Source: Okapia johnstoni (Eukaryota; Chordata; Mammalia; Artiodactyla; Giraffidae). Taken from it: 64,000 bases of DNA. The stretch is from contig CM044309.1 of NCBI GenBank assembly GCA_024291935.2, positions 7,316,001-7,380,000 of the forward strand, given 5' to 3'. Of the stretch, positions 51,501-57,930 are shown piece after piece. Numbering within the stretch: position 1 is the first letter of the stretch; each line of letters starts with the position of its first letter. Position numbers and translations under genes: made by a program. The notes below the pieces were generated by a model that searched no databases, was not told the DNA's origin, and saw only the letters and a program-made list of their open reading frames with translations.

Positions 51501-54500
51501 TCCTTCCAATGAACACCATGACTGATTTCCTTTAGGATGGACTGGTTGGATCTCCTGGCAGTCCAAGGGACTCTCAAGAGTCTTCTCCAACACCACAGTT
51601 CAAAAGCATCAATTCTTTGGCGCTCAGCTTTCTTTATAGTCCAACTCTCACATCCATACATGACTACTGGAAAAACCATAGCCTTGGCTAGATGGACTTT
51701 GTCAGCAAAGTAATGTCTCTGCTTTTTAATAAGCTGTCTAGGTTAGTCATAACTTTTCTTCCAAGGAGCAAGCTACAATCACCATCTGCAGTGATTTTGG
51801 AGCCCCCCAAAATAAAGTCAGCCACTGTTTCCTCTGTTTACCCATCTATTTCCCATGAAGTGATGGGACCAGATGCCATGATCTTAGTTTTCTGAATGTT
51901 GAGTTTTAAGCCAACTTTTTCACTCTCCTCTTTCACTTTCATCAAGAGGCTCTTTAGTTCTTCTTCACTTTCTGCCATAAGGGTGGTGTCATCTGCATAG
52001 CTGAGGTTATTGATGTTTCTCTTGGCAATCTTGATTCCAGCTTGTGCTTCATCTAGCCCATCATTTCTCATGATGTACTCTGCATATAAGTTAAATAAGC
52101 AGGGTGGCAATATACAACCTTGACATACTCCTTTCTAGGGAGGCAGATCAAATGGTCTGGTATTCCCATCTCTTTAATAATTTTCCACAGTTTGCTGTGA
52201 TCCCCACAGTCAAAAGCTTTAGTGTAGTCAATGAACCAGAAGTAGATATTTTTCTGAAATTCTCTTGCTTTTTCTATGATCCAGTGGATGTTGGCAATTT
52301 GATCTCTGGTTCCTCTGCCTTTTCTAAATGCAGCTTGAACATCTGCAAGTTCTTGGTTCACATGCTGTTGATTTTGAGCATTACTTTGTTAGCATGTGTA
52401 ATGAATGCAATTGTGCGGTAGTTTGAACATTCTTTGTCATTGCCCTTCTTTGGAATTGAAATGAAAATTCACCTTTTCCAGTCCTGTGGCCACTGCTGTG
52501 TTTTCCAAATTTGCTAGTAAATTTGCTAGTATATTGAGTGCACCTCCATTAGCATCTCCTAAGGCCCACTTGACTTCGTACTCAAGATGTCTTTAGGGGA
52601 TTTGATCAAATAGTGGTTTCTGGGTCATTAAGATCTTTTTTGTATAGTTCTTCACTGGTGGCTCAGCTGGTAAAGAATCTGCCTGCAATGCGGGAGACCT
52701 GGGTTTGATCCCTGGTTGGGAAGATCCCCTGGAGAAGGGAATGGCTACCCACTCCAGTATTCTGGCTTGGAGAATTCCGTGGACTGTATAGTCCATGGGG
52801 TAGCAAAGAGTCAGACATGATTGAGAAACTTTCACCTCACTGTGTATTCTTGCCATGTCTTCTTAGTATCTCTTCTTCTGTTGGTTCATATTGTTTCTGT
52901 CCTTTATTGTGCCCACCTTTGCATGAAATATTCCCTTGATAGCTCTAAATTTTCTTGAAGAGAAAATAGCTTCAAATAGCTTCAATTTTTTTCCAGATAG
53001 CTTCAAATTTTCTTGAAGAGATCTCTAGTCTTTCCTATTATATTGAAAAAGGAGACACAGTCACAAATGGGCCTTGTTCTTGATATAAAATATAGAAATA
53101 ACCAAATATCAAATTGTAATGCTTTTATTCATGTGAATGTGAAATTATGCCATTATTATTTTATGAATTAGTGAGATGAGGATTGGAAAATAGTTGATGA
53201 AAAATTTTTCTGAATCTCAAATATTAACTTTTACCATAATTCGTTCAGATTCCTTTGACTTTTTCATGTGTTATAGCTCTTGCTATTTGAATTTTGCTAG
53301 TCCTCAGCATTTACAGAATTATCATTAACTTCAAGTAATTGATACCAAAGTATTAACTACTAAGGATATAATGCATCAAAGCAACAACAAAAATTAATCC
53401 TTTTTAGTTACCACCAACTTGGGTCATAACATCTATGTTGATAGTACTTAGTACTACCAATGAGATAGTCTCATAAAATTCTTTCCAAATACTGCATTCC
53501 AAATAGTGCCCAAGATATGCATTCAGTGTTTTCATTTTGTATATTTACGTTAATTGAACTTAATATTTTCCGAGATTCCTTTAAAGTTCAAGAGTTTAGA
53601 AAAAAAAAAAAGAATTTAGGGAGGGAATAGTTTGGAATATGAACTCTCAGTCTTGTATTGAGTGATGTAATGTAATTAGGGCTTCCTTCAAAAGGGTCTC
53701 AATTGAGTAGGTTTCACTACACATGAGTGAAGAAAGCTGATCTACTTTATGAAAATAATGAAAATTTCAGTCTTAATTCCTTTTTTATAACAAGCTGTCA
53801 GTAATGAAACACAAGATTACATTGAATAATTTTACTCATTACATATAGAGCAAAATCCTACTTTGCAATAAAAAGTTATTATTGTTTATATACCACTGAC
53901 ATTCATTTATGAAACTGATCATTTCAACCAGTCAGCTGTGAAAATGAATGTTAGTTTTAAAACATTTATACAGTGGTTAGTTAATTTAAAGTAAATTACA
54001 CACTTAGGAGATCAGAGATATCACATTTCTAATTCTAAATAATCATGACAGTAATATATATTTATTCAGAAAATTGAAATGGCATGAATGTTTCTTATCA
54101 CTTTATTTGGAAAGCAGTAAAACAATTAGAGTATAGATGATCTCACCATTCATGGCCCACAGCCTTATTGTGGCAAAGGGGCTTGCATAACTCAATGAAA
54201 CTATGAATCATGCCGTGCAGGGCCACCAAAGATGGATGGGTCATGGTGAAGAGTTCTGATAAAATGTCGTTCACTGCAGAAGGAAATGGCAGCCCACTCC
54301 AGTATTCTTGCCTGGAGAACCCCGTGGACAGTATGAAAATGCAAAAAGATATGACACTGGAGGATGAGCCCTCCCCTCCACTCCCCAGGTTAGAAGGTGT
54401 GCAGTATGCTACTGGGGAAGAGTGGAGGGCAATTACTAATAGCTTTAGAAAGAGTGAAGTGGCTGGGCCAAAGTGGAAATGGCACTCAGCTGTGACTGTG

Positions 54501-57500
54501 TTTGGTGGTGAAAGTAAAGTCCAATGCAGTAAAGAACAATATTGTGTAGGAACTTGGAATGTTAGGTCCATGAATCAAGGTAAATTGGATGGAGTCAAGC
54601 AGGAGATGGCAAGATTGAACATCGACATCTTAGGAATCAGTGAACTAAAATAGATGGGAATGGGTGAATTTAATTCAGATGACCATTTTATCCACTACTG
54701 TTGGCAAGAATCCCTTAGAAGAAATGGAGTAGTCCTCACAGTCAACCAGAGTCCAAAATGCAGTACTTGGGTGCAGTCTTAAAAATGACAGAATCATCTT
54801 GTTTTTTTTCCAAGGCAAACCGTTTAGCATCACAGTAATCCAAGTCTGTGCCCCAACTACTGATGCTGAAGAAGCCGACCAGTTCTAAGAAGACCTACAA
54901 GGTCTTCTAGAGCTCACACCAAAAAAAGATGTCCTTTTCACTATAGGGGATTGGAATGCAAAAGTAGGAAGTCGTGAGATACCCAGAATAGCAAGCAAAT
55001 TTGGCCTTAGAGTACAAAATGAACCTGGGCAAAGGCTAACAGTTTTATCAAGAGAATACACTAGCAACAGCAAGCACCGTCTTCCAAAAACACAATAGAT
55101 AACTCTACATGGATATAAATGGTCAATACCAAAATCAAATTGATTATGTTCTTTGCAACCAAAGATGGAGAAGCTCTATAACATCATAAAAACAAGACCT
55201 GGCTGACTGTGATCATGACTAAAATTCAGGGTTAAATAGAAGAACGTAGGGAAAACCACTAAGCCATCCAGGTATGACCTAAATCAAAGCACTCAATATG
55301 TCAGAATATATGGAAAACCCAGCAGTGGCCACAGGACTGGGAAAGGTCAGTTTTCATTTCAATTCCAAAGAAGGACAATGCTAAAGAAGGTTCAAACTAC
55401 AATTGCGCTCATCTCACATGCTGGCAAGGTTATGCTCAAAATCTTTCAAGGTTGGCTTCAGCAGTACATGAAACAGGAACTTCCAGATGTAAAAGCTGGG
55501 TTTTGAAGAGGTGGAGAAACCAGAGATCAAATTGCCAATTTTTGTTGCATCATGGAGAAAGCAAGGGAATTCCAGAAAAACATCTACTTCTGCTTCATTG
55601 ACTATGCTAAAGCCTTTGACTGTGTGGATCACAACAAACTGAAAAATTCTTCAAGAGATGGGAGTACCAGACCACCTTACCTGCCTCCTGAGAGACCTGT
55701 ATGTGGGTCAAGAAGCAACAGTTCTCTCAATTGTGCCTTCTGGCTGTGGAGGGAGAGCTTCCTTCTCTCAACAGATTCAGGGAAAGCTTTGGGGCTGATG
55801 ATTATTGGTTTTCTTGGAAGCTCTTGGGTCATATGCTTACACGGTTATGGTAGTGGGATCAGTTGCCCTCTCTCTTTTGTAACATTTGCACTGAAATTGG
55901 AGAATGGGTAGTTCCTTAAAGGAACAGGTGGGATTTTGTGCCAACAGGTGGGAAATGGATGCTGACAGATAAAAAATAAGATTCCCATTAGGGAATTTTG
56001 GTCATGTTTCTGGTTGACCACATAAACTTCTAGGAAATAAGTCAGATTTGTAGAGATTCCAATTTCACCCTCATCCAAAATATTTTATCATTAGAATAGT
56101 GCCATGCATTCTCTGAGCCTTTGGCTCTTCATTGATTTATCATCAAGGTTGAAAGGTTATTACTCTCTTGAGGGTGGATTAATAGCTGTATTTAGGCGCT
56201 TTGACCTTTAAATAGGCCCAGGGTGTTCTTTTATGGAAGAGTGAACAGAACAGTAATGAAATCTCTTACTGTGGATTGTGATAATGATAACCCGGTGGGT
56301 TGGTTAATGATAAAACTAAGCAGCGTTATCAGCCAATTAAACTTTGACTCTGTTTTGGGCTCTCTCACTGAGAGCTGTGTTGACTTCAGAAGTTGTTTAT
56401 AAAGCATATAAATGGTAAGCTTTGAGGTTGCCATTATTTCAAATATAGTGGTCAGAACATGTACACTAAGTGGTCAATACTTTGGCCACCTGATGTGAAG
56501 AACTGACTCATTTGAAAAGACCCTGGTGCTGTGAAAGATTGAAGGTAGGAGGAGAAGGGCTTGACAGAGGATGAGATGGTTAGATGGCATCACCGACTCA
56601 ATGGACATGAGTTTGAGTAAACTCTGGGAGTTGGTGATGGACAGGGAAGCCTGGTGTGCTGCAGTCCATGGGGCTGCAAAGAGTTGGATATGACTGAATG
56701 ACTGAACTGAACTGAATTGAAGTCGTCAGAACATGTATACCAAGTTAGTGTATATGTTCTAAAATTCCTTATTTGTACATTTAGAAGTAACATGAGAGAT
56801 TTTGTAAGTACAAAAACTTAAGTCATATATTGGTCAACTTGCCTGGAACCCAGCCTTTGAAAATCTTAATGAACATTGCAGACAATAAACAGAGTATTAG
56901 GAAGATTAATTTCCCTGAGAAATGGATGTTAGGTAAAACTGAGATGTGTATTGAAGTGTTCAGTTAGTCTCTGTTTATTGATCATTTTAACATCCCTGTA
57001 GATCAGAATCAGGTTTGTGTGGATTCTGTATCATTTTTTTGCCTTCATCCCAGATACTTTACAACTAGGCAATATAATAATATCTTTGGATAAAAGCCTA
57101 GATAATCTTTTATCATTTGAATTTTATTTAGTGTTGAGTATGCCCTTCTTAGGTCTTCACTGGGCAGGCAGTAAAAAGTCCGCCTGCAATGAAGAAGACC
57201 CGGGTTCCATCCCTGGGTTGGGAAGATCCCCTGGAGAAGGCAACGACAACCCACTCCAGGATTCTTGCCTGGAGAATCCCATGGACAGAGGAGCCTGGCG
57301 GGCTACCGTCCATGGGGTCGCAAAGAGTCAGGCACGACTGAGCAACTAAGCACAGCACACAGCAGCGTGCCCTTGTTAACTAGTTCAGTTTGTGTGTGTG
57401 TGTGGGAAAAGAGCAAAGCAAGCATGAATAGTTTAGTATATACTTTAGAAATCAATGTTCTGAAATCTCTGAGAAAGCTAATATTTATTTTATTTACTTA

Positions 57501-57713
57501 AAACATTTAAAATATTGTAAATGTTTGAACTATTTACTGAGTAGTGCCTTAATTTTATTTTTAAACTTTACTTTTTTTTAATTTTTAATCTTTACTTTTT
57601 AGAACTGGAAAATAAGCAGAAATCTACAGCTGGTACCTCTTCGAATATTAATTTGTTCTTATAAATGTTTTTATCAACGTGACCCTACTATCTTTGGAAT
57701 TGCTCAGGTGTAG
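9378..57713 (+). CDS. LRRC69: LRRC69, complete eight-exon coding gene (spliced span)
   Basis: Leucine-rich repeat containing 69. Joining eight exons gives 1044 coding bases, or 347 residues plus TAG, without a stop or frameshift. Residues about 15-238 form roughly ten tandem LRRs, mostly 23 long with LxxLxLxxNxL and (V/I/L)P signatures (for example [18 protein letters not shown]). The C-terminal region has CAICGKFF, a CxxC that might bind metal. No signal peptide or membrane segment is seen, so a cytosolic binding role is inferred; the partner is unknown to me. The start is the first in-frame ATG after an in-frame TAG at 9330; its context is CCCATGG. Identity rests on recall of the human sequence and on OTUD6B synteny. 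Confidence 0.93.
10790..11030 (-). repeat. L1 3'-end fragment, antisense
   Basis: Matches the inverted L1 3' tail (actggagtatagttgatttt, attcttttcccatataggtc, gagttccctgtactatacag). The same subfamily recurs at 60386-60530. Confidence 0.8.
11249..11540 (-). repeat. BovB 3'-end fragment, antisense
   Basis: Inverted BovB tail from ttgttcagtcactcagttg to ttgatttcctttagg. It is severely 5'-truncated; no target-site duplication was found. Confidence 0.88.
11965..12447 (-). repeat. BovB 3'-end fragment, antisense
   Basis: Inverted BovB 3' region. The antisense ORF C-terminus is visible on the minus strand at 12248-12448 ([20 protein letters not shown]). It ends just before the L1 block. Confidence 0.88.
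12500..16180 (+). mobile_element. L1 LINE, sense, 5' UTR through ORF2 RT (degenerate)
   Basis: Order of parts: a 5' UTR-like tract (about 12540-13190), an ORF1-like region with many stops (about 13200-14170), then ORF2. A remnant frame at 14387-14779 carries the endonuclease signature [11 protein letters not shown]-region words follow (gaagcttttgaccaaattca near 15890). Many frameshifts make it inactive. The left edge is approximate. A BovB segment breaks it at about 16181. Confidence 0.85.
16181..16620 (+). repeat. BovB 3' end embedded in L1
   Basis: A sense BovB C-terminal region (tatggatgtgagagttgtac) runs to its tail (gaaatgactgaatgactaaa). It sits between L1 RT and L1 C-terminal sequence. 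The left junction falls on a shared tttgc, and the intervening L1 part is missing, which suggests deletion at insertion or later recombination. Confidence 0.88.
16625..17712 (+). mobile_element. L1 LINE ORF2 C-terminus and 3' end, sense
   Basis: Continues the L1 after the BovB interruption. The words aattgggcagaagacctaaa, gatgctcaacatcactag, acccagcaatcccagtact and ttactcagccataaaaaggg are standard L1 ORF2 C-terminal sequence. The 3' terminus is at attcattaaaat near 17712. Confidence 0.9.
17713..18702 (-). mobile_element. L1 LINE fragment, antisense (ORF1/ORF2 5' part)
   Basis: Antisense L1 from ttgtctgatgtgagtattgc, the ORF2 endonuclease region, towards ORF1. It abuts the sense L1 tail-to-tail with no poly(T), so it lacks its own 3' end. 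A BovB copy interrupts it at 18703. Confidence 0.82.
18703..19785 (-). repeat. BovB LINE, antisense, nested in L1
   Basis: Inverted BovB from its tail at ttgttcagtcactaaggcg to the RT palm region. It splits the antisense L1, so it is younger than that L1. The minus-strand frame at 18972-19325 is BovB ORF C-terminus. Confidence 0.92.
19786..20660 (-). mobile_element. L1 LINE ORF1 and 5' UTR, antisense
   Basis: Resumes antisense L1 ORF1 (gcctccattttattcctgag, ctcttcatttatttggtctt). It then enters a GC-richer 5' UTR (20360-20640) holding ggtcctgggggcggggg. The open frames here are repeat-derived. Confidence 0.75.
21240..21560 (+). repeat. Ancient MIR/L2-class fossil
   Basis: The layout (a size/age phrase, then tactgacaatacgaaaagg, then gtgagatctgaaggatggg and gcctgtgcaaca) resembles a common ancient mammalian interspersed repeat. 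The family is not resolved. Confidence 0.45.
22520..23090 (+). repeat. L1 3' UTR, split by a SINE
   Basis: Sense L1 3' UTR (gataaattgggagattggga, actgtattgcacagagagct), resuming after the SINE with tgattccctttgctgtatac. It ends in an A-rich tail near 23095. Confidence 0.8.
22722..22939 (-). repeat. Bov-tA SINE, antisense, with target-site duplication
   Basis: Complete inverted Bov-tA. TATGGGAAA at 22713-22721 recurs at 22940-22948 within the host L1 sequence. Confidence 0.9.
23164..23200 (+). repeat. Bov-tA 3' terminal scrap
   Basis: Only the tail agagtcggacatgacttac plus aactaaacaacaac remains. Confidence 0.6.
24105..24300 (+). repeat. MIR SINE fossil
   Basis: The core-like order fits MIR: ccaggtacttcattatattg, then cagccctgagaagtagatgc, then gagatcccagagctagta. 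Strongly diverged. Confidence 0.55.
24372..24422. repeat. TG / TATG microsatellite
   Basis: A TG run is followed by tgtatgtatgtatt-type repeats. It is likely length-polymorphic. Confidence 0.85.
24634..24772 (-). repeat. CHR-type SINE fragment, antisense
   Basis: Phrases such as ttatttacgtggctgcgttg, tgttgtggcgcacgagctct and agtagttgtagtgtgtgg match the antisense cetartiodactyl CHR SINE. Truncated. Confidence 0.7.
24775..25245 (+). repeat. MLT1-type (ERVL-MaLR) LTR
   Basis: Resembles a MaLR LTR. It has an internal tcaccctggactacctgggt region and a purine-rich middle (aagctggaaaaggcaagaaa). The 3' end is agataataaatttgtatgg, ttaagccactaagtttgtgg, aaactaatac. It is a solo LTR-like fossil with no coding part. 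Confidence 0.65.
26413..26539 (+). CDS. LRRC69: LRRC69 coding exon 2
   Basis: Encodes residues 62-103 plus one base, [18 protein letters not shown] to FASGVC: LRR3 and most of LRR4. The acceptor is TTTACAG and the donor GTAAGT, phase 1. The first codon starts a new LRR, so the exon 1/2 border coincides with a repeat border. Confidence 0.93.
26944..27418 (+). mobile_element. 5'-truncated L1 3' end with target-site duplication
   Basis: About 475 bp of sense L1 C-terminus and 3' UTR ending in a short A tail. AAGATGTGAAGCT at 26931-26943 recurs at 27419-27431, a perfect 13-bp duplication. Low divergence suggests a fairly recent ruminant-lineage insertion. Confidence 0.92.
28585..29262 (+). repeat. 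BovB LINE 3' portion, sense
   Basis: Runs from gccagcttaaaacttaat to the tail gtcggacacaacttggcaac. An ORF remnant at 28625-28906 reads [16 protein letters not shown], which is BovB C-terminus. 5'-truncated and mutated. Confidence 0.92.
29290..29870. other. Unassigned intronic segment
   Basis: Neither exon-like nor clearly a repeat I recognise. A purine-rich tract (29560-29720) is followed by a segment with gattcccagagagtataatc and ggagaatctcctggagagag. It could be an ERV LTR or unique sequence. Confidence 0.3.
29864..29886. repeat. TA microsatellite
   Basis: A short alternating TA run directly before the Tigger-like element. Confidence 0.8.
29898..30110 (+). repeat. Tigger-type DNA transposon fossil
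   Basis: Starts cagttgacccttgaacaaca, followed by ggtttgagttgtgggtccac, the terminal sequence typical of TcMar-Tigger elements. Only the terminal part is present; there is no transposase. Confidence 0.65.
30360..30960. promoter_or_regulatory. Intragenic CpG island in LRRC69 intron 2
   Basis: A hand count finds about 46 CpG in 540 bp (30361-30900) and a GC share well above 60 per cent, in a window otherwise AT-rich and CpG-poor. Observed/expected CpG is roughly 0.8. There is no TATA box and no recognisable repeat. Such islands are usually unmethylated in the germ line and often act as promoters; activity here is inferred. Confidence 0.75.
30837..31041 (+). other. Candidate alternative first exon of LRRC69
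   Basis: An ATG frame within the CpG island runs 68 codons to a donor TGTG|GTGAGT (GT at 31042-31043). The donor is phase 1, the phase needed to join exon 3 at 31268. The predicted tail FEFLIQVC would then be followed by [10 protein letters not shown]. No known homology; hypothesis only. Confidence 0.25.
31207..31269 (+). promoter_or_regulatory. LRRC69: Tandemly duplicated exon 3 acceptor
   Basis: The segment aaagtgact plus ttattttctaacagat occurs twice, with AG at 31233-31234 and 31266-31267 (33 bp apart). The downstream copy is the functional acceptor by frame. The upstream copy would add D, S and then a TAA stop. Confidence 0.85.
31268..31340 (+). CDS. LRRC69: LRRC69 coding exon 3
   Basis: Completes D104 and encodes residues 105-127, [18 protein letters not shown] to EIS, plus two bases of R128. 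It supplies most of LRR5. The acceptor is TAACAG and the donor CAG|GTAATG, phase 2. At 73 bp it is very short and was found from the LRR motif and phase. Confidence 0.93.
31926..32910 (-). mobile_element. 5'-truncated L1, antisense, with target-site duplication
   Basis: Poly(T) at the left edge is followed by the inverted 3' UTR and ORF2 C-terminus. The minus strand keeps a 187-codon open frame with the L1 Cys-rich region ([16 protein letters not shown]), although the last Cys position reads Tyr. AGAAACAGAT at 31916-31925 and 32911-32920 is a perfect 10-bp duplication. The long frame and low divergence suggest a relatively young insertion. Confidence 0.93.
34241..34457 (+). repeat. Bov-tA SINE with target-site duplication
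   Basis: Complete head and body. AATGCTTATTT at 34230-34240 recurs at 34458-34468, 11 bp. Confidence 0.93.
34939..35134 (+). CDS. LRRC69: LRRC69 coding exon 4
   Basis: Completes R128 and encodes residues 129-193, [18 protein letters not shown] to IKSLPE: LRR6, LRR7 and the first two thirds of LRR8. The repeats here fit the consensus best. The acceptor is TTTTTTAG and the donor GAG|GTAAGG, phase 0. Reading through the donor gives a stop after about 13 codons, which confirms the border. Confidence 0.95.
35748..35958 (-). repeat. Bov-tA SINE, antisense
   Basis: Nearly complete inverted copy, ending in the inverted head ccccctgggaagcc. No target-site duplication was evident. Confidence 0.9.
36100..36300 (+). 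repeat. Possible retroviral LTR 3' part
   Basis: The phrases tttattaaactctcctcaat and ccagtttgagagtactgttt, then cctgtcaaca, resemble the poly(A)-signal/R/U5 portion of a gammaretrovirus-type LTR. There is no clear left boundary, duplication or coding sequence. Confidence 0.35.
37349..37680 (-). repeat. BovB 3' end, antisense, with target-site duplication
   Basis: A 332-bp 5'-truncated BovB tail starting with repeated gttca units. ATTGAAGGT at 37340-37348 recurs at 37681-37689 (9 bp). The long + strand frame over it (37058-37747) is antisense and not a gene. Confidence 0.92.
38042..38113 (+). CDS. LRRC69: LRRC69 coding exon 5
   Basis: Encodes residues 194-217, [16 protein letters not shown] to MFPPG: the end of LRR8 and most of LRR9. 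It is 72 bp, about one LRR unit long, with the same intron phase (0) on both sides, so its loss would keep the frame. The acceptor is GACACAG and the donor GGA|GTAAGT. Confidence 0.94.
38183..38340 (-). repeat. Bov-tA SINE, antisense, internally deleted
   Basis: Inverted Bov-tA missing part of the body between ggctcctctgtc and cccttctccaggg. The flanks GAAAAAATAGCATC (38169-38182) and GAAAAAATAGGCATC (38341-38355) form a target-site duplication with a 1-base difference. Confidence 0.88.
38631..38868 (+). repeat. BovB 3' end, sense, internally deleted
   Basis: Runs from gagagtcccttggactgc to cagacatgactgagagactg. The stretch between aagaccctgatgctg and agagttggtgatgg is missing relative to other copies in the window. 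Confidence 0.88.
39145..39720 (-). repeat. Ancient L1 3' region, antisense
   Basis: Diverged antisense L1: ggctgaataatactccatta, tttgggcatataccctgcag and gtggaattgcagagtcat are typical. Confidence 0.8.
40029..40243 (-). repeat. Bov-tA SINE, antisense
   Basis: Complete inverted copy. The flanks tttcagtcgaat (40017) and tttcaattgaat (40244) are an imperfect 12-bp duplication with two mismatches. Confidence 0.88.
40600..42125 (+). repeat. BovB LINE, sense, RT-bearing segment (older copy)
   Basis: Sense BovB from gccattcaggtatgaccc through the thumb/RT region to ttaaaagacacttgttcct. It is frame-broken but spans the palm. It stops abruptly where the second copy starts. Confidence 0.88.
42126..42964 (+). 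repeat. BovB LINE 3' part, sense (second copy, head-to-tail)
   Basis: Restarts in the RT region: ctggaatcaagattgcc at 42149 repeats 41827, a 322-bp offset. A 180-codon open frame (42010-42552) spans the junction and carries [12 protein letters not shown], including the YADD box. It ends in actgaactgaactgaact. Confidence 0.9.
43035..43200 (-). repeat. hAT-type MER DNA transposon fossil
   Basis: The words gggttttctcaacttcaac, attctttgttgcgggggctg and gatgtttctcagcatccc match a widespread nonautonomous hAT/MER element in antisense. The exact family is uncertain. Confidence 0.5.
43389..43605 (+). repeat. Bov-tA SINE with target-site duplication
   Basis: Complete sense copy. ACTGACAGGAA at 43378-43388 recurs at 43606-43616 (11 bp). 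Confidence 0.93.
44785..44850 (-). repeat. L1 3' terminal scrap, antisense
   Basis: A poly(T) run followed by sequence like the inverted L1 end (aaatcaactgtacttcaata). Confidence 0.5.
44940..45144 (-). repeat. BovB 3' end, antisense
   Basis: A 205-bp inverted BovB tail from ttcagttcagtttagttcag to cccagcattagagtgtt. Confidence 0.9.
45154..45291 (-). repeat. Bov-tA SINE, antisense, head-truncated
   Basis: Inverted Bov-A body. ATTTTTCAT at 45145-45153 recurs at 45292-45300 (9 bp). Confidence 0.88.
45695..45796 (+). CDS. LRRC69: LRRC69 coding exon 6
   Basis: Encodes residues 218-251, [18 protein letters not shown] to DVWSLQ: the end of LRR9, a last LRR ([10 protein letters not shown]) acting as C-terminal cap, and a polar linker. 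The acceptor is TTTGAAAG and the donor CAG|GTGAAG, phase 0 on both sides. Confidence 0.94.
46474..46672 (-). repeat. Bov-tA SINE, antisense
   Basis: Nearly complete inverted copy, diverged relative to the others. Confidence 0.88.
46957..46988. repeat. Perfect 14-bp inverted repeat, 4-base loop
   Basis: Arm AATATTCTGGTATA, loop CGAT, arm TATACCAGAATATT. Confidence 0.9.
47370..47625 (+). repeat. MIR SINE fossil
   Basis: Core-like order aaggcattgttctaagcact, then tcctccattaaccctcaa, then tttatagataaattgagcc, then caagttcacagggctagt. Confidence 0.7.
48195..48410 (+). repeat. MIR SINE fossil
   Basis: Core-like order ataatttaattctctgaac, then attttataggtgaggtat, then cacactagtaagtcatagag. Confidence 0.65.
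49505..49665 (+). repeat. MER5A-like hAT transposon fossil
   Basis: The order agcacctctcaaactg, ctcctggggagccttgttaa, agtctgaatttctaataagc, gtgacacagattctactg fits the MER5A consensus, diverged. Confidence 0.6.
50056..50235 (+). CDS. LRRC69: LRRC69 coding exon 7
   Basis: Encodes residues 252-311, [18 protein letters not shown] to FFPPSK. This is the non-LRR C-terminal region, with CAICGKFF (CxxC) and a later Cys in IWLECVEF, which may bind metal or be structural. The acceptor is TTTTTTAATCTAG and the donor AAG|GTAAAT, phase 0. Confidence 0.94.
50355..51238 (-). repeat. Ancient L1 3' region, antisense
   Basis: Antisense L1 3' UTR (tttattgatttataattgat, aaggtgtacaacatgttaat) running into ORF2 C-terminus (ggctattgtgagtaatgctg). 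An AT-rich, partly palindromic stretch lies at 50555-50690. BovB interrupts it at 51241. Confidence 0.8.
51241..53040 (-). repeat. BovB LINE, antisense, about 1.6 kb of element
   Basis: Inverted BovB from the tail (cagttcagttcagccgctca) through the C-terminus and RT to upstream ORF sequence. The minus strand at 51838-52110 has the YADD box ([12 protein letters not shown]), and 52068-52361 encodes the upstream fingers region (FIDYTKAFD). Bov-tA interrupts it at 52640-52843, and a 58-bp tandem duplication lies at 52947. Confidence 0.93.
52640..52843 (+). repeat. Bov-tA SINE nested in BovB
   Basis: Complete sense copy. BovB antisense sequence resumes with tgtgtattcttgccatgtc, so the SINE is the younger element. 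The duplication boundary is ambiguous. Confidence 0.9.
54138..55722 (+). repeat. BovB LINE 5' half, sense
   Basis: Begins near the ORF start region (gggccaccaaagatggatgg). A 147-codon frame at 54210-54653 carries the endonuclease N-terminus ([18 protein letters not shown]). It continues with breaks into the RT fingers ([16 protein letters not shown] at 55552-55911) and is cut off near 55722. Confidence 0.92.
56471..56724 (+). repeat. BovB 3' end, sense, with long target-site duplication
   Basis: A 254-bp tail segment. GTCAGAACATGTA at 56451-56463 recurs at 56725-56737, and the match extends to 20 bp with two mismatches. Confidence 0.92.
57148..57367 (+). repeat. Bov-tA SINE, low divergence
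   Basis: Nearly consensus sense copy. TGCCCTT at 57141-57147 and 57368-57374 may be a short duplication. It lies about 235 bp before the last LRRC69 exon. Confidence 0.9.
57603..57713 (+). CDS. LRRC69: LRRC69 coding exon 8 with stop
   Basis: Encodes residues 312-347, [16 protein letters not shown] to IFGIAQV, then TAG at 57711-57713. The acceptor is CTTACTTTTTAG, phase 0. The C-terminus FGIAQV matches the human protein as I recall it, which fixes the gene end and the total of 347 residues. Confidence 0.94.
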   Translation, partial: NWKISRNLQLVPLRILICSYKCFYQRDPTIFGIAQV

Positions 57714-57930
57714 AGCAGGTAAGCAGCTCATTTAGAGCCTCACATGACTTACCCATGAGCTCTGCACACATAGTCAGATTATGCCCGGCTTATGATACCC
57801 TGCTCTTTGTCAATACCTTAAGCAAAGGAAGAAAAGAAAAGTAAAAGACCAATTTAAGCACTACAATCTACCTTTAGATTGTTTAGACTCAAGTGTGCTG
57901 AAAAATAAAATAAAAAATAGAAAAATCAGT
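57714..57930 (+). other. LRRC69: LRRC69 3' UTR (candidate)
   Basis: AT-rich flank after the stop with overlapping AATAAA hexamers at 57904-57914. A donor-like CAG|GTAAGC at 57716-57724 leaves open a further 3' UTR exon instead. Confidence 0.5.
57904..57914 (+). promoter_or_regulatory. Candidate LRRC69 poly(A) signals
   Basis: Two overlapping AATAAA hexamers about 190 bases after the stop, the first in the 3' flank. Confidence 0.5.

Larger units (their letters stand above)
50236..57602 (+). other. LRRC69: LRRC69 intron 7 (7.4 kb)
   Basis: Contains ancient L1, three BovB segments and two Bov-tA SINEs. Nothing was recognised at 53045-54130, 55730-56450, 56750-57140 or 57375-57600. Confidence 0.85.
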
